Shown: positions 1-6,807 of the stretch, piece by piece
How the letters are laid out: the number at the start of each line of letters is the position of its first letter
Position numbering within the stretch: position 1 is the stretch's first letter
Origin: Euryarchaeota archaeon UBA52
Lineage (GTDB): Archaea; Thermoplasmatota; Poseidoniia; Poseidoniales; Thalassarchaeaceae
NCBI GenBank assembly: GCA_002505455.1
Contig: DAVB01000047.1
Coordinates: forward strand, 34,788 to 46,562
DNA length: 11,775 nucleotides
Direction of reading: 5' to 3'
Notes under the pieces: model-generated
The model's database searches: none
What the model was told of the DNA's origin: nothing
The model's input: only the letters and a program-made list of their open reading frames with translations
Made by a program: the position numbers and the translations under genes

Positions 1-7
1 CCCAGAC

Positions 8-13
8 GAGGAG
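8..13 (+). promoter_or_regulatory. Candidate ribosome binding site for the SAP-domain gene
   Basis: GAGGAG sits 6 bases before the ATG at 20. It is the main argument that the gene starts at 20 rather than entering from outside the window. The same bases would read as Glu-Glu in the open frame, which fits the acidic protein, so the signal is not decisive. Confidence 0.45.
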
Positions 14-19
14 CTGCCG

Positions 20-790
20 ATGGTATCTGAATCTCTCGAAGTCACAAGCGAGGGAGATGTTGTTTTTGACGTATCAGAAGAAATTGAGGATGGCGGGGGA
101 GACCCCGTACCATCGATGGATGAAGATGAGTTATTGTCTCTCACAAACGCCGAATTGCGATCGATGCTCTCCAATCTGGGTGCCCCTACTCGAGGGAACA
201 AGAAAGCGCTTGTTGACCGCCTTCTTACCATTGATACCGATGTCATGGAAGAAGAATCGTATGATGAGGAGGAAGAGGTCTCGATTGAGAGTGGTTCTGA
301 AGAAGAAACTGAAGATATCGGAGAGGTTAGTTCAAGTGAAATAGGGACTGATATTCTTCCACCTCAGCCGCCATTAATACCGGATATTCCGAATGTGGGT
401 GCATTGAACACGGAAAAAGGCGAAGAGGATAACGAGCATGTTTCAAATCTGCCAGAAATTGATGCTGTATTGGATACGCCTCCTGAAACTCTGGAAAAAA
501 GCTCGTATTGGCCATGGGCACAAAAAATGCCATGGATTGAGAGGGATATAGCTATCAAACTCAAACAGGCAATGGAAGAAGCCCGGGAAAAGCGAATGAA
601 CAAGGCGAGAGGTCTGCTCGATGAGGCTGGCCCACATCTAGGAGAGCGCACGAGGCTTCTGTTCCCTGTTTGTCGACTTCTTCAGGCACTAGGCAGGGGC
701 GACGAAGTGCCAAGCATCATTGCAGGTGCTGAGGAAATGCATCCATCGGATCCTGCTGTAGCAGATGCCCGATATCGCCTTGGAGTATGA
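20..790 (+). CDS. Acidic SAP-domain protein with helical C-terminal region
   Basis: The 256-residue product has a SAP-like helix-extended-helix motif at about residues 37-70 (LTNAELRSMLSNLG, then KKALVDRLL); SAP domains typically bind nucleic acid. A very acidic, low-complexity stretch follows (about 73-110), then a proline-rich linker. Residues about 165-256 are predicted helical and resemble a TPR-like repeat (KARGLLDEAG, LLQALGRGDEVPSIIAGAEEMHPSDP). No catalytic motif is visible and the role is unknown; a chromatin, transcription or RNA-linked adaptor is only a guess. The start is uncertain. GAGGAG lies 6 bases before the ATG at 20, which is ideal for a ribosome binding site, but the frame stays open to the left window edge, so the gene could be cut at its 5' end. 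The next gene begins 1 base after its stop, suggesting an operon. Confidence 0.7.
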   Translation: MVSESLEVTSEGDVVFDVSEEIEDGGGDPVPSMDEDELLSLTNAELRSMLSNLGAPTRGNKKALVDRLLTIDTDVMEEESYDEEEEVSIESGSEEETEDIGEVSSSEIGTDILPPQPPLIPDIPNVGALNTEKGEEDNEHVSNLPEIDAVLDTPPETLEKSSYWPWAQKMPWIERDIAIKLKQAMEEAREKRMNKARGLLDEAGPHLGERTRLLFPVCRLLQALGRGDEVPSIIAGAEEMHPSDPAVADARYRLGV

Positions 791-791
791 T

Positions 792-1361
792 ATGCGCAGA
801 CGTCCGACGGTTTCAATACGGGTTGATGAGCGATTGGTCCTCAGACCAGCAGCACTTAGGAATCTTGAAGATTTGACTGAAGCGTTTCTAGAAACGTGGC
901 CTGAAGTGAGTCGGGCCATGCCATGGATTGACCCGGATAAAGACGTAGAGAGTCAGCTCTCTGATTTTCTGGAGGAGGCGGAGAGGATGGGCAGAGCTGG
1001 GTTGCTACACCATTGGATAATGATAGATCCTCGATCGAATAGGCTGGTTGGCCTGATTGGTTTTGACAAAGTAACGCGTTCGAAGAAAGGCGATTGGAAT
1101 CTTGGATACTGGGTAAGAAGCCTGGATCAACGCCAAGGGATTGCTAGAAGATCGATCGATGCTGTTCTAAAATGGATTGGTGAAGTCTCTCAGATGGTTA
1201 TAGAAGTCAAGGTTGATCCGAACAACAAGGCAGGCCTCACAACTGTCAATCGGGCGCTTCAGGACTGGGGGGGAGTCCGAGATCCAGAGGGTGACGCGTC
1301 CATTACAGTGGCTGGACTAAGGACCTTGCATCACTGTCATCTGATTAAAGTTGGAGAGTAA
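792..1361 (+). CDS. GNAT-family N-acetyltransferase, RimJ/RimL-like
   Basis: A 189-residue protein with the layout of the RimJ/RimL-type GNAT superfamily. It has an N-terminal ERLVLRPAAL strand (residues 13-22), a central LVGLIGF strand (85-91), LGYWV (104-108), the acetyl-CoA pyrophosphate loop QRQGIARRSI (113-122, matching Q/R-x-x-G-x-A) and the late VDPNNKAG...NRAL segment (141-156), where these enzymes usually have N-x-x-S. Members transfer acetyl from acetyl-CoA to protein N-termini or small amines; the substrate cannot be told here. I prefer the ATG at 792. GGAG lies 6 bases upstream, it directly follows the previous stop (788-790), and it places ERLVLRP at the usual distance from the N-terminus. 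An ATG at 765, overlapping the previous gene, would add nine residues. Co-transcription with the SAP gene is likely. Confidence 0.88.
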   Translation: MRRRPTVSIRVDERLVLRPAALRNLEDLTEAFLETWPEVSRAMPWIDPDKDVESQLSDFLEEAERMGRAGLLHHWIMIDPRSNRLVGLIGFDKVTRSKKGDWNLGYWVRSLDQRQGIARRSIDAVLKWIGEVSQMVIEVKVDPNNKAGLTTVNRALQDWGGVRDPEGDASITVAGLRTLHHCHLIKVGE

Positions 1362-1405
1362 TTTCACCAGATATGGAGGCTCTCGATCGGGTGCGAGGTT
1401 GAAAG

Positions 1406-1437
1406 GTACCCCCCATTTCGGAAATAGAGGGGAGTAC
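1406..1437 (+). promoter_or_regulatory. Stem-loop enclosing the ribosome binding site of the aceE-like gene
   Basis: The 32 bases just before the ATG at 1438 can fold into an imperfect hairpin. GTAC (1406-1409) pairs with GTAC (1434-1437), CCCC (1411-1414) with GGGG (1429-1432) and ATTT (1415-1418) with AAAT (1422-1425), around a CGG loop. There is one C-A mismatch (1410/1433) and a 3-base AGA bulge (1426-1428). The GGGGAG that would serve as the Shine-Dalgarno sequence lies in the 3' arm. If it forms in the mRNA, it would hide the site and could limit or control translation. The pairing is seen by eye; the function is inferred. Confidence 0.45.
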
Positions 1438-4080
1438 ATGGGGCGGAGGGCTCGTCTTCCAGATACTGATCCGGTTGAAACCGGTGAATGGCTTGAAGCT
1501 CTTCGTGATGTGGCTGGTAATAGTGGAGTATCAAGAGCAAGGATACTGCTCCATGAAATTCTTGGCGAGGCATCTGATCTCGGAGTCCCTATTTCGCCGA
1601 TTTCTAGGACTCCATACCTGAATACAATACCAAGAGAAAGTGAGGGGTCGTATCCAGGAGATGAGGCTCTCGAGATCGAGTTTCAAAATCATGTACTATG
1701 GAATGCGGCTGCCATAGTCTCTGATGCCAATAGGAGGGTCGACGGCATAGGGGGCCATATCTCCACATATGCTTCATCCTCCACTTTGTATGAAGTGGGA
1801 TTCAATCATGTTTTCCGAGGCAAGGAGGGTGGTATTGGTGATGCGATTTACATCCAAGGGCATGGTAGTCCTGGAATTTATGCCAGGGCCTTCCTAGAAG
1901 GACGTCTCGATCGGGGGATGCTGAAGAAATTCAGACAAGAGGCGTGGGGCGGAGGGTTGTCTTCCTACCCCCATCCCAGATTAATGCCAGATTTCTGGGA
2001 ATACCCTACAGTCTCGATGGGCCTGGGGCCACTTGCAGCGGTAATGCAGGCGAAATTTTGGAAATACCTACACAACAGAGGCCTTGCGGATACTTCGCAG
2101 TCTCGTGTCTTTTCCTTCCTCGGTGATGGAGAAATGGATGAGCCTGAATCAATCGCCTCGATTGCTGTAGCAGGGCGTGAACGACTGGACAACCTGATTG
2201 TGGTCGTGAATTGCAACCTACAGCGGCTTGATGGGCCCGTTCGAGGTAATGCAAAGATCATTCAAGAGCTTGAAGGGCTCTACAGAGGAGCCGGCTGGGA
2301 AGTCATAAAAGTCCTATGGAATGAAGCATGGGACGGTTTACTTCGAAGACATGGGAATGTTCTCTTGGAGCGTCTGGAAGATATAACTGATGGAGATTTC
2401 CAAAGAATGAGTACGCTGGACTCTCAAGAGTTCAGATCTGAGTTCTTCTCAGGATCCGCGGAGTTGGAGAAGATCGGATCTTCTCTTTCCGATGAGGAGA
2501 TTTCGAGTCTTGGAAGAGGGGGGCACGATCGGCGGAAGGTGCTCGCAGCGTATCGTGCCGCTGAAAAATCAGACCGTCCTGCTGTGATTCTTGCACACAC
2601 CGTTAAGGGATGGGGCATCGAGTCTTTCTTGGCAAGGAATTCAACTCATCAAAAGAAAAAGATGGATCGTGAGTCGCTCTTGGCATATCGTGATCATCTC
2701 GGGGTAGAAATTTCTGATGATATGGTGGAACATGATCCGTTTGTTGGGCTCTCATCAGATAGTCGGGCCTTGGCGTATGCAAACGACAGGCGCTCTTCCC
2801 TAGGAGGTCCCTTGCCCTCTCGCAGTCCGTCCCCAATGGGGCTGGAAATGCCGGAGTCCTCGGTATTCTCAGAATTCGACTCGGGTACTCCGGAAAAGCA
2901 GAAGGTGTCGACGACGATGGTTTTCGTGCGATTGTTACGCAGTCTGATGAAGTCGGTTATCGGGAAGCGAGTGGTTCCGGTAATACCGGATGAGGGGCGT
3001 ACATTCGGGATGGATCCGTTATTCAGTGAATTCGGAATTTTCTCCCTCGGGGGTCAAAAATACACTCCCGTGGACCATGCTATGCTCATGAATTACAAGG
3101 AGTCCGAATCTGGTCAAATTTTGCAAGAAGGGATTTCTGAAGCTGGTGCAATGGCCACCTGGACTGCCGCTGCCACTTCGTATGCGCACTCCGGAGTCGG
3201 ATCGATTCCGTTCTACATATTCTACTCGATGTTTGGTTTCCAAAGAGTTGCCGATCAAGTTTGGGCCGCTGCGGATGCTCGGGCAAGGGGGTTTCTGATG
3301 GGTGCAACCGCGGGGCGGACTACATTGAATGGGGAGGGATTGCAGCATCAGGATGGTCACAGCCTTCTCCTGGCATCAACTGTGCCTTCGGTCCGTGCAT
3401 GGGATCCTGCATACGCGTATGAGCTTGCCACAATAATACGATATGGGATTCGAGAAATGGTGGTGGATGAAAAGGATATGATCCACTATGTTATGCTCTA
3501 CAACGATAATGAGAGCCAGCCCCAGAAGCCTGAAGGCTGCGATGATGGAATTATACGGGGAGCGTATGTAATCAAGAAGCCTGTAGAAGAAACTGGGCCC
3601 CTGGTGAGGCTGTTGGGTTCAGGGCCTATTCTCAAGAATGTGGTCGAGGCCTCTGAGAAACTTCGTGGATATGGAGTTAGAACGGAAATATGGTCAGTTA
3701 CATCGTATGGCGAGTTGCGCCGCGAAGGGATTGAAGTAGAGCGAATGAAGAGGCTGAATCCTTCAGATGATACTGAGCCTTACGTCGTTTCGTGTTTCGG
3801 CGACGACGTCCCCACCGTCGCTGCCTCGGACTACATAGCTGCAGTACCAGAAATGATTCAGAGATGGGTCGGGGGGTCGTTTTGTGTTCTTGGAACAGAT
3901 GGATATGGTAGGAGCGATACGCGGGCCGCGCTCAGAAAATTTTTCGAAATTGATGCAGATAGCATAGTTATCGGGGCGCTTTCACTCCTTGAGAAAGACG
4001 GAATAATGGGCAGCGGGACCGTTGCATCGGCGATTGAGACGATGGGAGTCAATCCAGAACGATTCGATGTGACCGTTTGA
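1438..4080 (+). CDS. aceE: Pyruvate dehydrogenase E1 component, homodimeric AceE type
   Basis: An 880-residue thiamine-diphosphate enzyme, close to the E. coli AceE length (887) and colinear with it throughout. It would decarboxylate pyruvate and reductively acetylate the lipoyl group of an E2 partner. The ThDP/Mg motif runs from GDGEMDEPES (229-238) to NCNLQRLDGPV (258-268), so Asp230 and Asn260 fall at the E. coli metal-ligand numbers. The active-site loop STHQKKKM (402-409) keeps the histidine matching E. coli His407. GQILQEG (559-565) contains the cofactor-activating glutamate. The middle domain has FYIFYSMFGFQR and GRTTLNGEGLQH, and the C-terminal domain has LGTDGYGRSDTR (818-829). All key residues look intact. 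The ATG at 1438 is chosen because GAGGGGAG precedes it closely and the numbering then matches E. coli. A TTG at 1351 would add 29 unconserved residues. No E2 or E3 gene is in the window. Confidence 0.95.
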   Translation: MGRRARLPDTDPVETGEWLEALRDVAGNSGVSRARILLHEILGEASDLGVPISPISRTPYLNTIPRESEGSYPGDEALEIEFQNHVLWNAAAIVSDANRRVDGIGGHISTYASSSTLYEVGFNHVFRGKEGGIGDAIYIQGHGSPGIYARAFLEGRLDRGMLKKFRQEAWGGGLSSYPHPRLMPDFWEYPTVSMGLGPLAAVMQAKFWKYLHNRGLADTSQSRVFSFLGDGEMDEPESIASIAVAGRERLDNLIVVVNCNLQRLDGPVRGNAKIIQELEGLYRGAGWEVIKVLWNEAWDGLLRRHGNVLLERLEDITDGDFQRMSTLDSQEFRSEFFSGSAELEKIGSSLSDEEISSLGRGGHDRRKVLAAYRAAEKSDRPAVILAHTVKGWGIESFLARNSTHQKKKMDRESLLAYRDHLGVEISDDMVEHDPFVGLSSDSRALAYANDRRSSLGGPLPSRSPSPMGLEMPESSVFSEFDSGTPEKQKVSTTMVFVRLLRSLMKSVIGKRVVPVIPDEGRTFGMDPLFSEFGIFSLGGQKYTPVDHAMLMNYKESESGQILQEGISEAGAMATWTAAATSYAHSGVGSIPFYIFYSMFGFQRVADQVWAAADARARGFLMGATAGRTTLNGEGLQHQDGHSLLLASTVPSVRAWDPAYAYELATIIRYGIREMVVDEKDMIHYVMLYNDNESQPQKPEGCDDGIIRGAYVIKKPVEETGPLVRLLGSGPILKNVVEASEKLRGYGVRTEIWSVTSYGELRREGIEVERMKRLNPSDDTEPYVVSCFGDDVPTVAASDYIAAVPEMIQRWVGGSFCVLGTDGYGRSDTRAALRKFFEIDADSIVIGALSLLEKDGIMGSGTVASAIETMGVNPERFDVTV

Positions 4081-4082
4081 TC

Positions 4083-5174
4083 TCAATCCTCTACGAATCC
4101 ATCCCAACGGCACATGTAGTCTATGAAAACGGGGCTCAGATCTGCTTCTGAAAGCTGTTTTCGGGTGAAAGGTGGGCGTGTATTGTCGTCGGTGTACACT
4201 CTTGTGGGCCAGTCGGGATGGGCTATACCTGCTCTTCCAACGCCCAAAATATCTGCACCCTGGGAGAATGCCTCTGAAACATCATCTTCATCCCATATCC
4301 CTCCAGTAGTAAGGATGGGTATCTCGCCGCCTATTTTTCTACAAAATTCAGCGGTTATCGGTACTGCATCCGGTCCATCATGGGTCTTTTTTGTTATATC
4401 CCAGCAAGACAAGTGGAGGATATCGATCCCTTCAGCGATTAAATCTCTAGACAAATCGAGACTGTCTTCGATTGTTATGCCACAAGATGGGTATGTCGGA
4501 GATATTCTCACTGCAATTATGAAATTGGATGGAACGATTTTTTTGATTCTTCGTACTATCTCAATTAGGAATCTGAATCTGTTCTTCGTCGAACCTCCCC
4601 AGTCATCTTCTCTTCGATTGGTTTTGGTGCCTAGAAATTGAGAGATTAGATATCCGTGCGCGCCGTGTATCTCGACGCCGTCGAAACCTGCATTTGAGCA
4701 TCTTTCTGCAGCATTTGCAAACCATTGTATTGCTTCTTCAATCTCTTGCTCTTCCATAGAACGCGAATAGCCTGTTGATGATTGTTCAGTCTTATTCACA
4801 CTGCTGGATATGGGGACTTCCCCGGTCAGATCTGTCGGCGCCCTCATCCCTCCATGGAAAATCTGGACGAGACTCACGGCTCCGTGGAGTCTTATTCTCT
4901 CGGATAAATTCTCTAGACCGGGGAGCATGTCATCGCTATGTACGCCCAATTCACCGATCCAAGATTTGCCGCTGGGATGGATGAACGCAGCGGCAGTGGT
5001 CACGATGCCAAAACCGTCTTTTGCGCGCCTTTCGAGCCATTTTATCTCATCTTGAGTGAGTGTTCCATCTTCTCGGCTTTGCTTATTTGTGAGTGCGGCT
5101 AGAACACTCCTATTTCGCAGCACAGCCTTTGATCTTGGGAGAATGATTGGCTGATCGAGCGATTTGGATGCCAT
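4083..5174 (-). CDS. Old Yellow Enzyme family NADH:flavin oxidoreductase
   Basis: A 363-residue single-domain FMN (beta/alpha)8 barrel, the usual size for ene-reductase-like OYE proteins. It lacks the C-terminal iron-sulfur and FAD parts of 2,4-dienoyl-CoA reductases. Visible motifs are the substrate-binding pair and proton-donor tyrosine in EIHGAHGYLISQFL (His170, His173, Tyr175), the OYE signature DDWGGS..NRFRF (190-201), VQIFHGGMR (103-111), and the FMN phosphate-binding TTGGIWDEDD and GVGRAGIAHPDW near the C-terminus. Position 29 in AALTNK is Thr where YqjM-type enzymes have Cys, so the redox tuning may be more like classical OYEs. Such enzymes reduce activated C=C bonds with NAD(P)H; the substrate cannot be inferred. 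It starts 7 bases after the purH stop, so it is probably translated from the same mRNA. No clear Shine-Dalgarno sequence is visible. Confidence 0.9.
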   Translation of the reverse strand: MASKSLDQPIILPRSKAVLRNRSVLAALTNKQSREDGTLTQDEIKWLERRAKDGFGIVTTAAAFIHPSGKSWIGELGVHSDDMLPGLENLSERIRLHGAVSLVQIFHGGMRAPTDLTGEVPISSSVNKTEQSSTGYSRSMEEQEIEEAIQWFANAAERCSNAGFDGVEIHGAHGYLISQFLGTKTNRREDDWGGSTKNRFRFLIEIVRRIKKIVPSNFIIAVRISPTYPSCGITIEDSLDLSRDLIAEGIDILHLSCWDITKKTHDGPDAVPITAEFCRKIGGEIPILTTGGIWDEDDVSEAFSQGADILGVGRAGIAHPDWPTRVYTDDNTRPPFTRKQLSEADLSPVFIDYMCRWDGFVED

Positions 5175-5181
5175 AAGACCA

Positions 5182-6765
5182 CTAATGAAGAAAGAGTCTC
5201 TTGTGTGTAAAAATCATTGAGATGCCATGTTCGTTTGCAGCGTCAATGGAATCAGAGTCCCTCATGGAGCCGCCGGGCTGGATTATCGAAGTGACGCCGA
5301 TTTCGCTTGCTGCATCCACGCCGTCTCGAAACGGGAAAAACGCGTCAGACACCATCATGGAGCCCATTGCTCTGTCTCCTGCTCTCCTAGCAGCAATCCT
5401 AACTGCCTCTACTCGGCTTGTTTGACCGGGACCTACACCTACCGTTGCAAAGCCCGATGTCGTGCTAGACACGAGTAGTATTGCGTTTGATTTGACCTCG
5501 GAGATTACCGTTGTTCCAAATTTTGCGAGATTCATTTCTGTTTCAGTGAGTTCCCTGTCAGTGACACACTGTACCGAATCCCATTGTATGTGCGTTGGAC
5601 CTTGAACCTGCGCCAGCCATCCTCCATCTAATTGTCGTAAGCCCATGGTGTTTTCACGAGGCTTCATGGATGGGAGTGTGAGCATTCTCCTATTCTTTTT
5701 CTGAGAGAGTATCTCGAGAGCGCCGGGCTCATATCCAGGCGCTATCATACACTCGAAGAAGTGATTGCCGATGGCCTCCGCTGTTTTCTTTTGAACTGGC
5801 TTTGTGAAGGCTATCACGCACCCAAATGCGCTTTCCGGATCGCTTTCCAAAGCGTTCGTCCAAGCTCCTTCCTGAGTCTTGTCGACTGATGCGCCACATG
5901 GGTTGGTGTGTTTGATGACAACACACCCATGATCATTTTCAAAACCAGATGCGATGAGTGATCTGGCGAGCCTCAATGCTCCGTCCAAATCCAGATAGTT
6001 GTTGTATGACAGGGGTTTTCCTCCGTGCTGCAATGCTGCAGATAGGCCTGTTTTTTCTCCTGCATTAGGGTAAAATGCAGCGGGCTGATGTGGGTTCTCA
6101 CCGTATCGTAAACTAGTACCTTCATCAGTGGAGATGTGCACTTTCGTGGGCACCTCTTCACCCATGATTCGATTATCTAATTCCGATGAGACGGCTGCAT
6201 CGTAAGCAGCTGTTCTTTGGAATGCTCGAAGAGCGAGTCTGCTTCGTAATGAGTGGGTTATTTTTGTAGGGTCTCCCCCAGTTGAAGAAAGCGATTCTAT
6301 AACTTCTGGATATTGCTCTGAGGACGTTACCACCAAGACATCTTGATGGTTTTTGGCTGCCGATCTAATCATGGTGGGTCCGCCGATGTCGATCATTTCT
6401 ATCAATTCTGAATCAGTTACTGGGGGATTGCGTGATGCAGTCGCCTCAAAAGGGTACAAATTAACGCATACAAGGTCGATTGGCGCGTATCCGAGGCTTT
6501 CGAGGGTTTCCATGTCGTCAGAGTTGTTTCTTCTGGCGAGTAAGCCAGAGTGCACTGCGGGATGTAGAGTCTTGACTCTGCCATCGAAGCACTCCGGGTG
6601 TCCTGTTGCCTCTGAAACATCCTTCACTTCGAGTCCCGCTTCCCTCAGCAAACGAGCCGTACCTCCGGTGGAAAGTAGAATCCAACCTAGGTCTACTAGG
6701 TCCCGCGCGAATTCGGCTATTCCTTCTTTGTGATAGACGCTGATGAGCGCCCTGCGACTCGTCAT
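5182..6765 (-). CDS. purH: Bifunctional AICAR formyltransferase / IMP cyclohydrolase
   Basis: A 527-residue protein, essentially the length of E. coli PurH (529), with both domains. It catalyses the last two steps of IMP synthesis: formylation of AICAR with 10-formyltetrahydrofolate, then ring closure. The N-terminal cyclohydrolase domain shows STGGTA, CFDGRVKTLHP, VNLYPF and IDIGGPTMIRSAAKNH. The transformylase domain shows LRYGENPHQPAAFY, SYNNYLDLDGALRLA, the catalytic KHTNPCGAS (Lys285, His286), EVKSNAILL, GVGPGQTSRVEA and SDAFFPFRDGVDAA...IIQPGGSMRDSD, ending in the usual HGISMIFTHKRLFLH. The ATG at 6765 is chosen because GGGA lies 6 bases before it. The ATG at 6771 would add two residues but has GGGA directly against it. 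Many archaea use PurP and PurO instead, so this is a bacterial-style pathway end. The gene lies between the chaperonin and the flavin oxidoreductase. Confidence 0.96.
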   Translation of the reverse strand: MTSRRALISVYHKEGIAEFARDLVDLGWILLSTGGTARLLREAGLEVKDVSEATGHPECFDGRVKTLHPAVHSGLLARRNNSDDMETLESLGYAPIDLVCVNLYPFEATASRNPPVTDSELIEMIDIGGPTMIRSAAKNHQDVLVVTSSEQYPEVIESLSSTGGDPTKITHSLRSRLALRAFQRTAAYDAAVSSELDNRIMGEEVPTKVHISTDEGTSLRYGENPHQPAAFYPNAGEKTGLSAALQHGGKPLSYNNYLDLDGALRLARSLIASGFENDHGCVVIKHTNPCGASVDKTQEGAWTNALESDPESAFGCVIAFTKPVQKKTAEAIGNHFFECMIAPGYEPGALEILSQKKNRRMLTLPSMKPRENTMGLRQLDGGWLAQVQGPTHIQWDSVQCVTDRELTETEMNLAKFGTTVISEVKSNAILLVSSTTSGFATVGVGPGQTSRVEAVRIAARRAGDRAMGSMMVSDAFFPFRDGVDAASEIGVTSIIQPGGSMRDSDSIDAANEHGISMIFTHKRLFLH

Positions 6766-6784
6766 GTTCATTCCCGGGTGAACA

Positions 6785-6795
6785 GGTCAATGACC
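6785..6795. repeat. Short inverted repeat between the chaperonin and purH
   Basis: GGTCA (6785-6789) and TGACC (6791-6795) form a perfect 5+5 inverted repeat around one A. It lies in the 42-base gap between the chaperonin stop and the purH start, about 20-30 bases before the purH ATG. It could be a small operator, but a repeat this short is also expected by chance. I see no T-tract or longer stem nearby. Confidence 0.25.
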
Positions 6796-6807
6796 ATTAG
6801 GGAAGAC

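Noticed and set aside
1351..1437. TTG start at 1351 for the E1 gene
   Set aside because: No ribosome binding site precedes it, the added 29 residues show no AceE similarity, and the ATG at 1438 has a strong GGGGAG and gives E. coli-like residue numbering.
4123..4641. Plus-strand open frame of 172 codons opposite the flavin oxidoreductase
   Set aside because: It is antisense to a conserved enzyme with intact motifs, and its translation has no family features.
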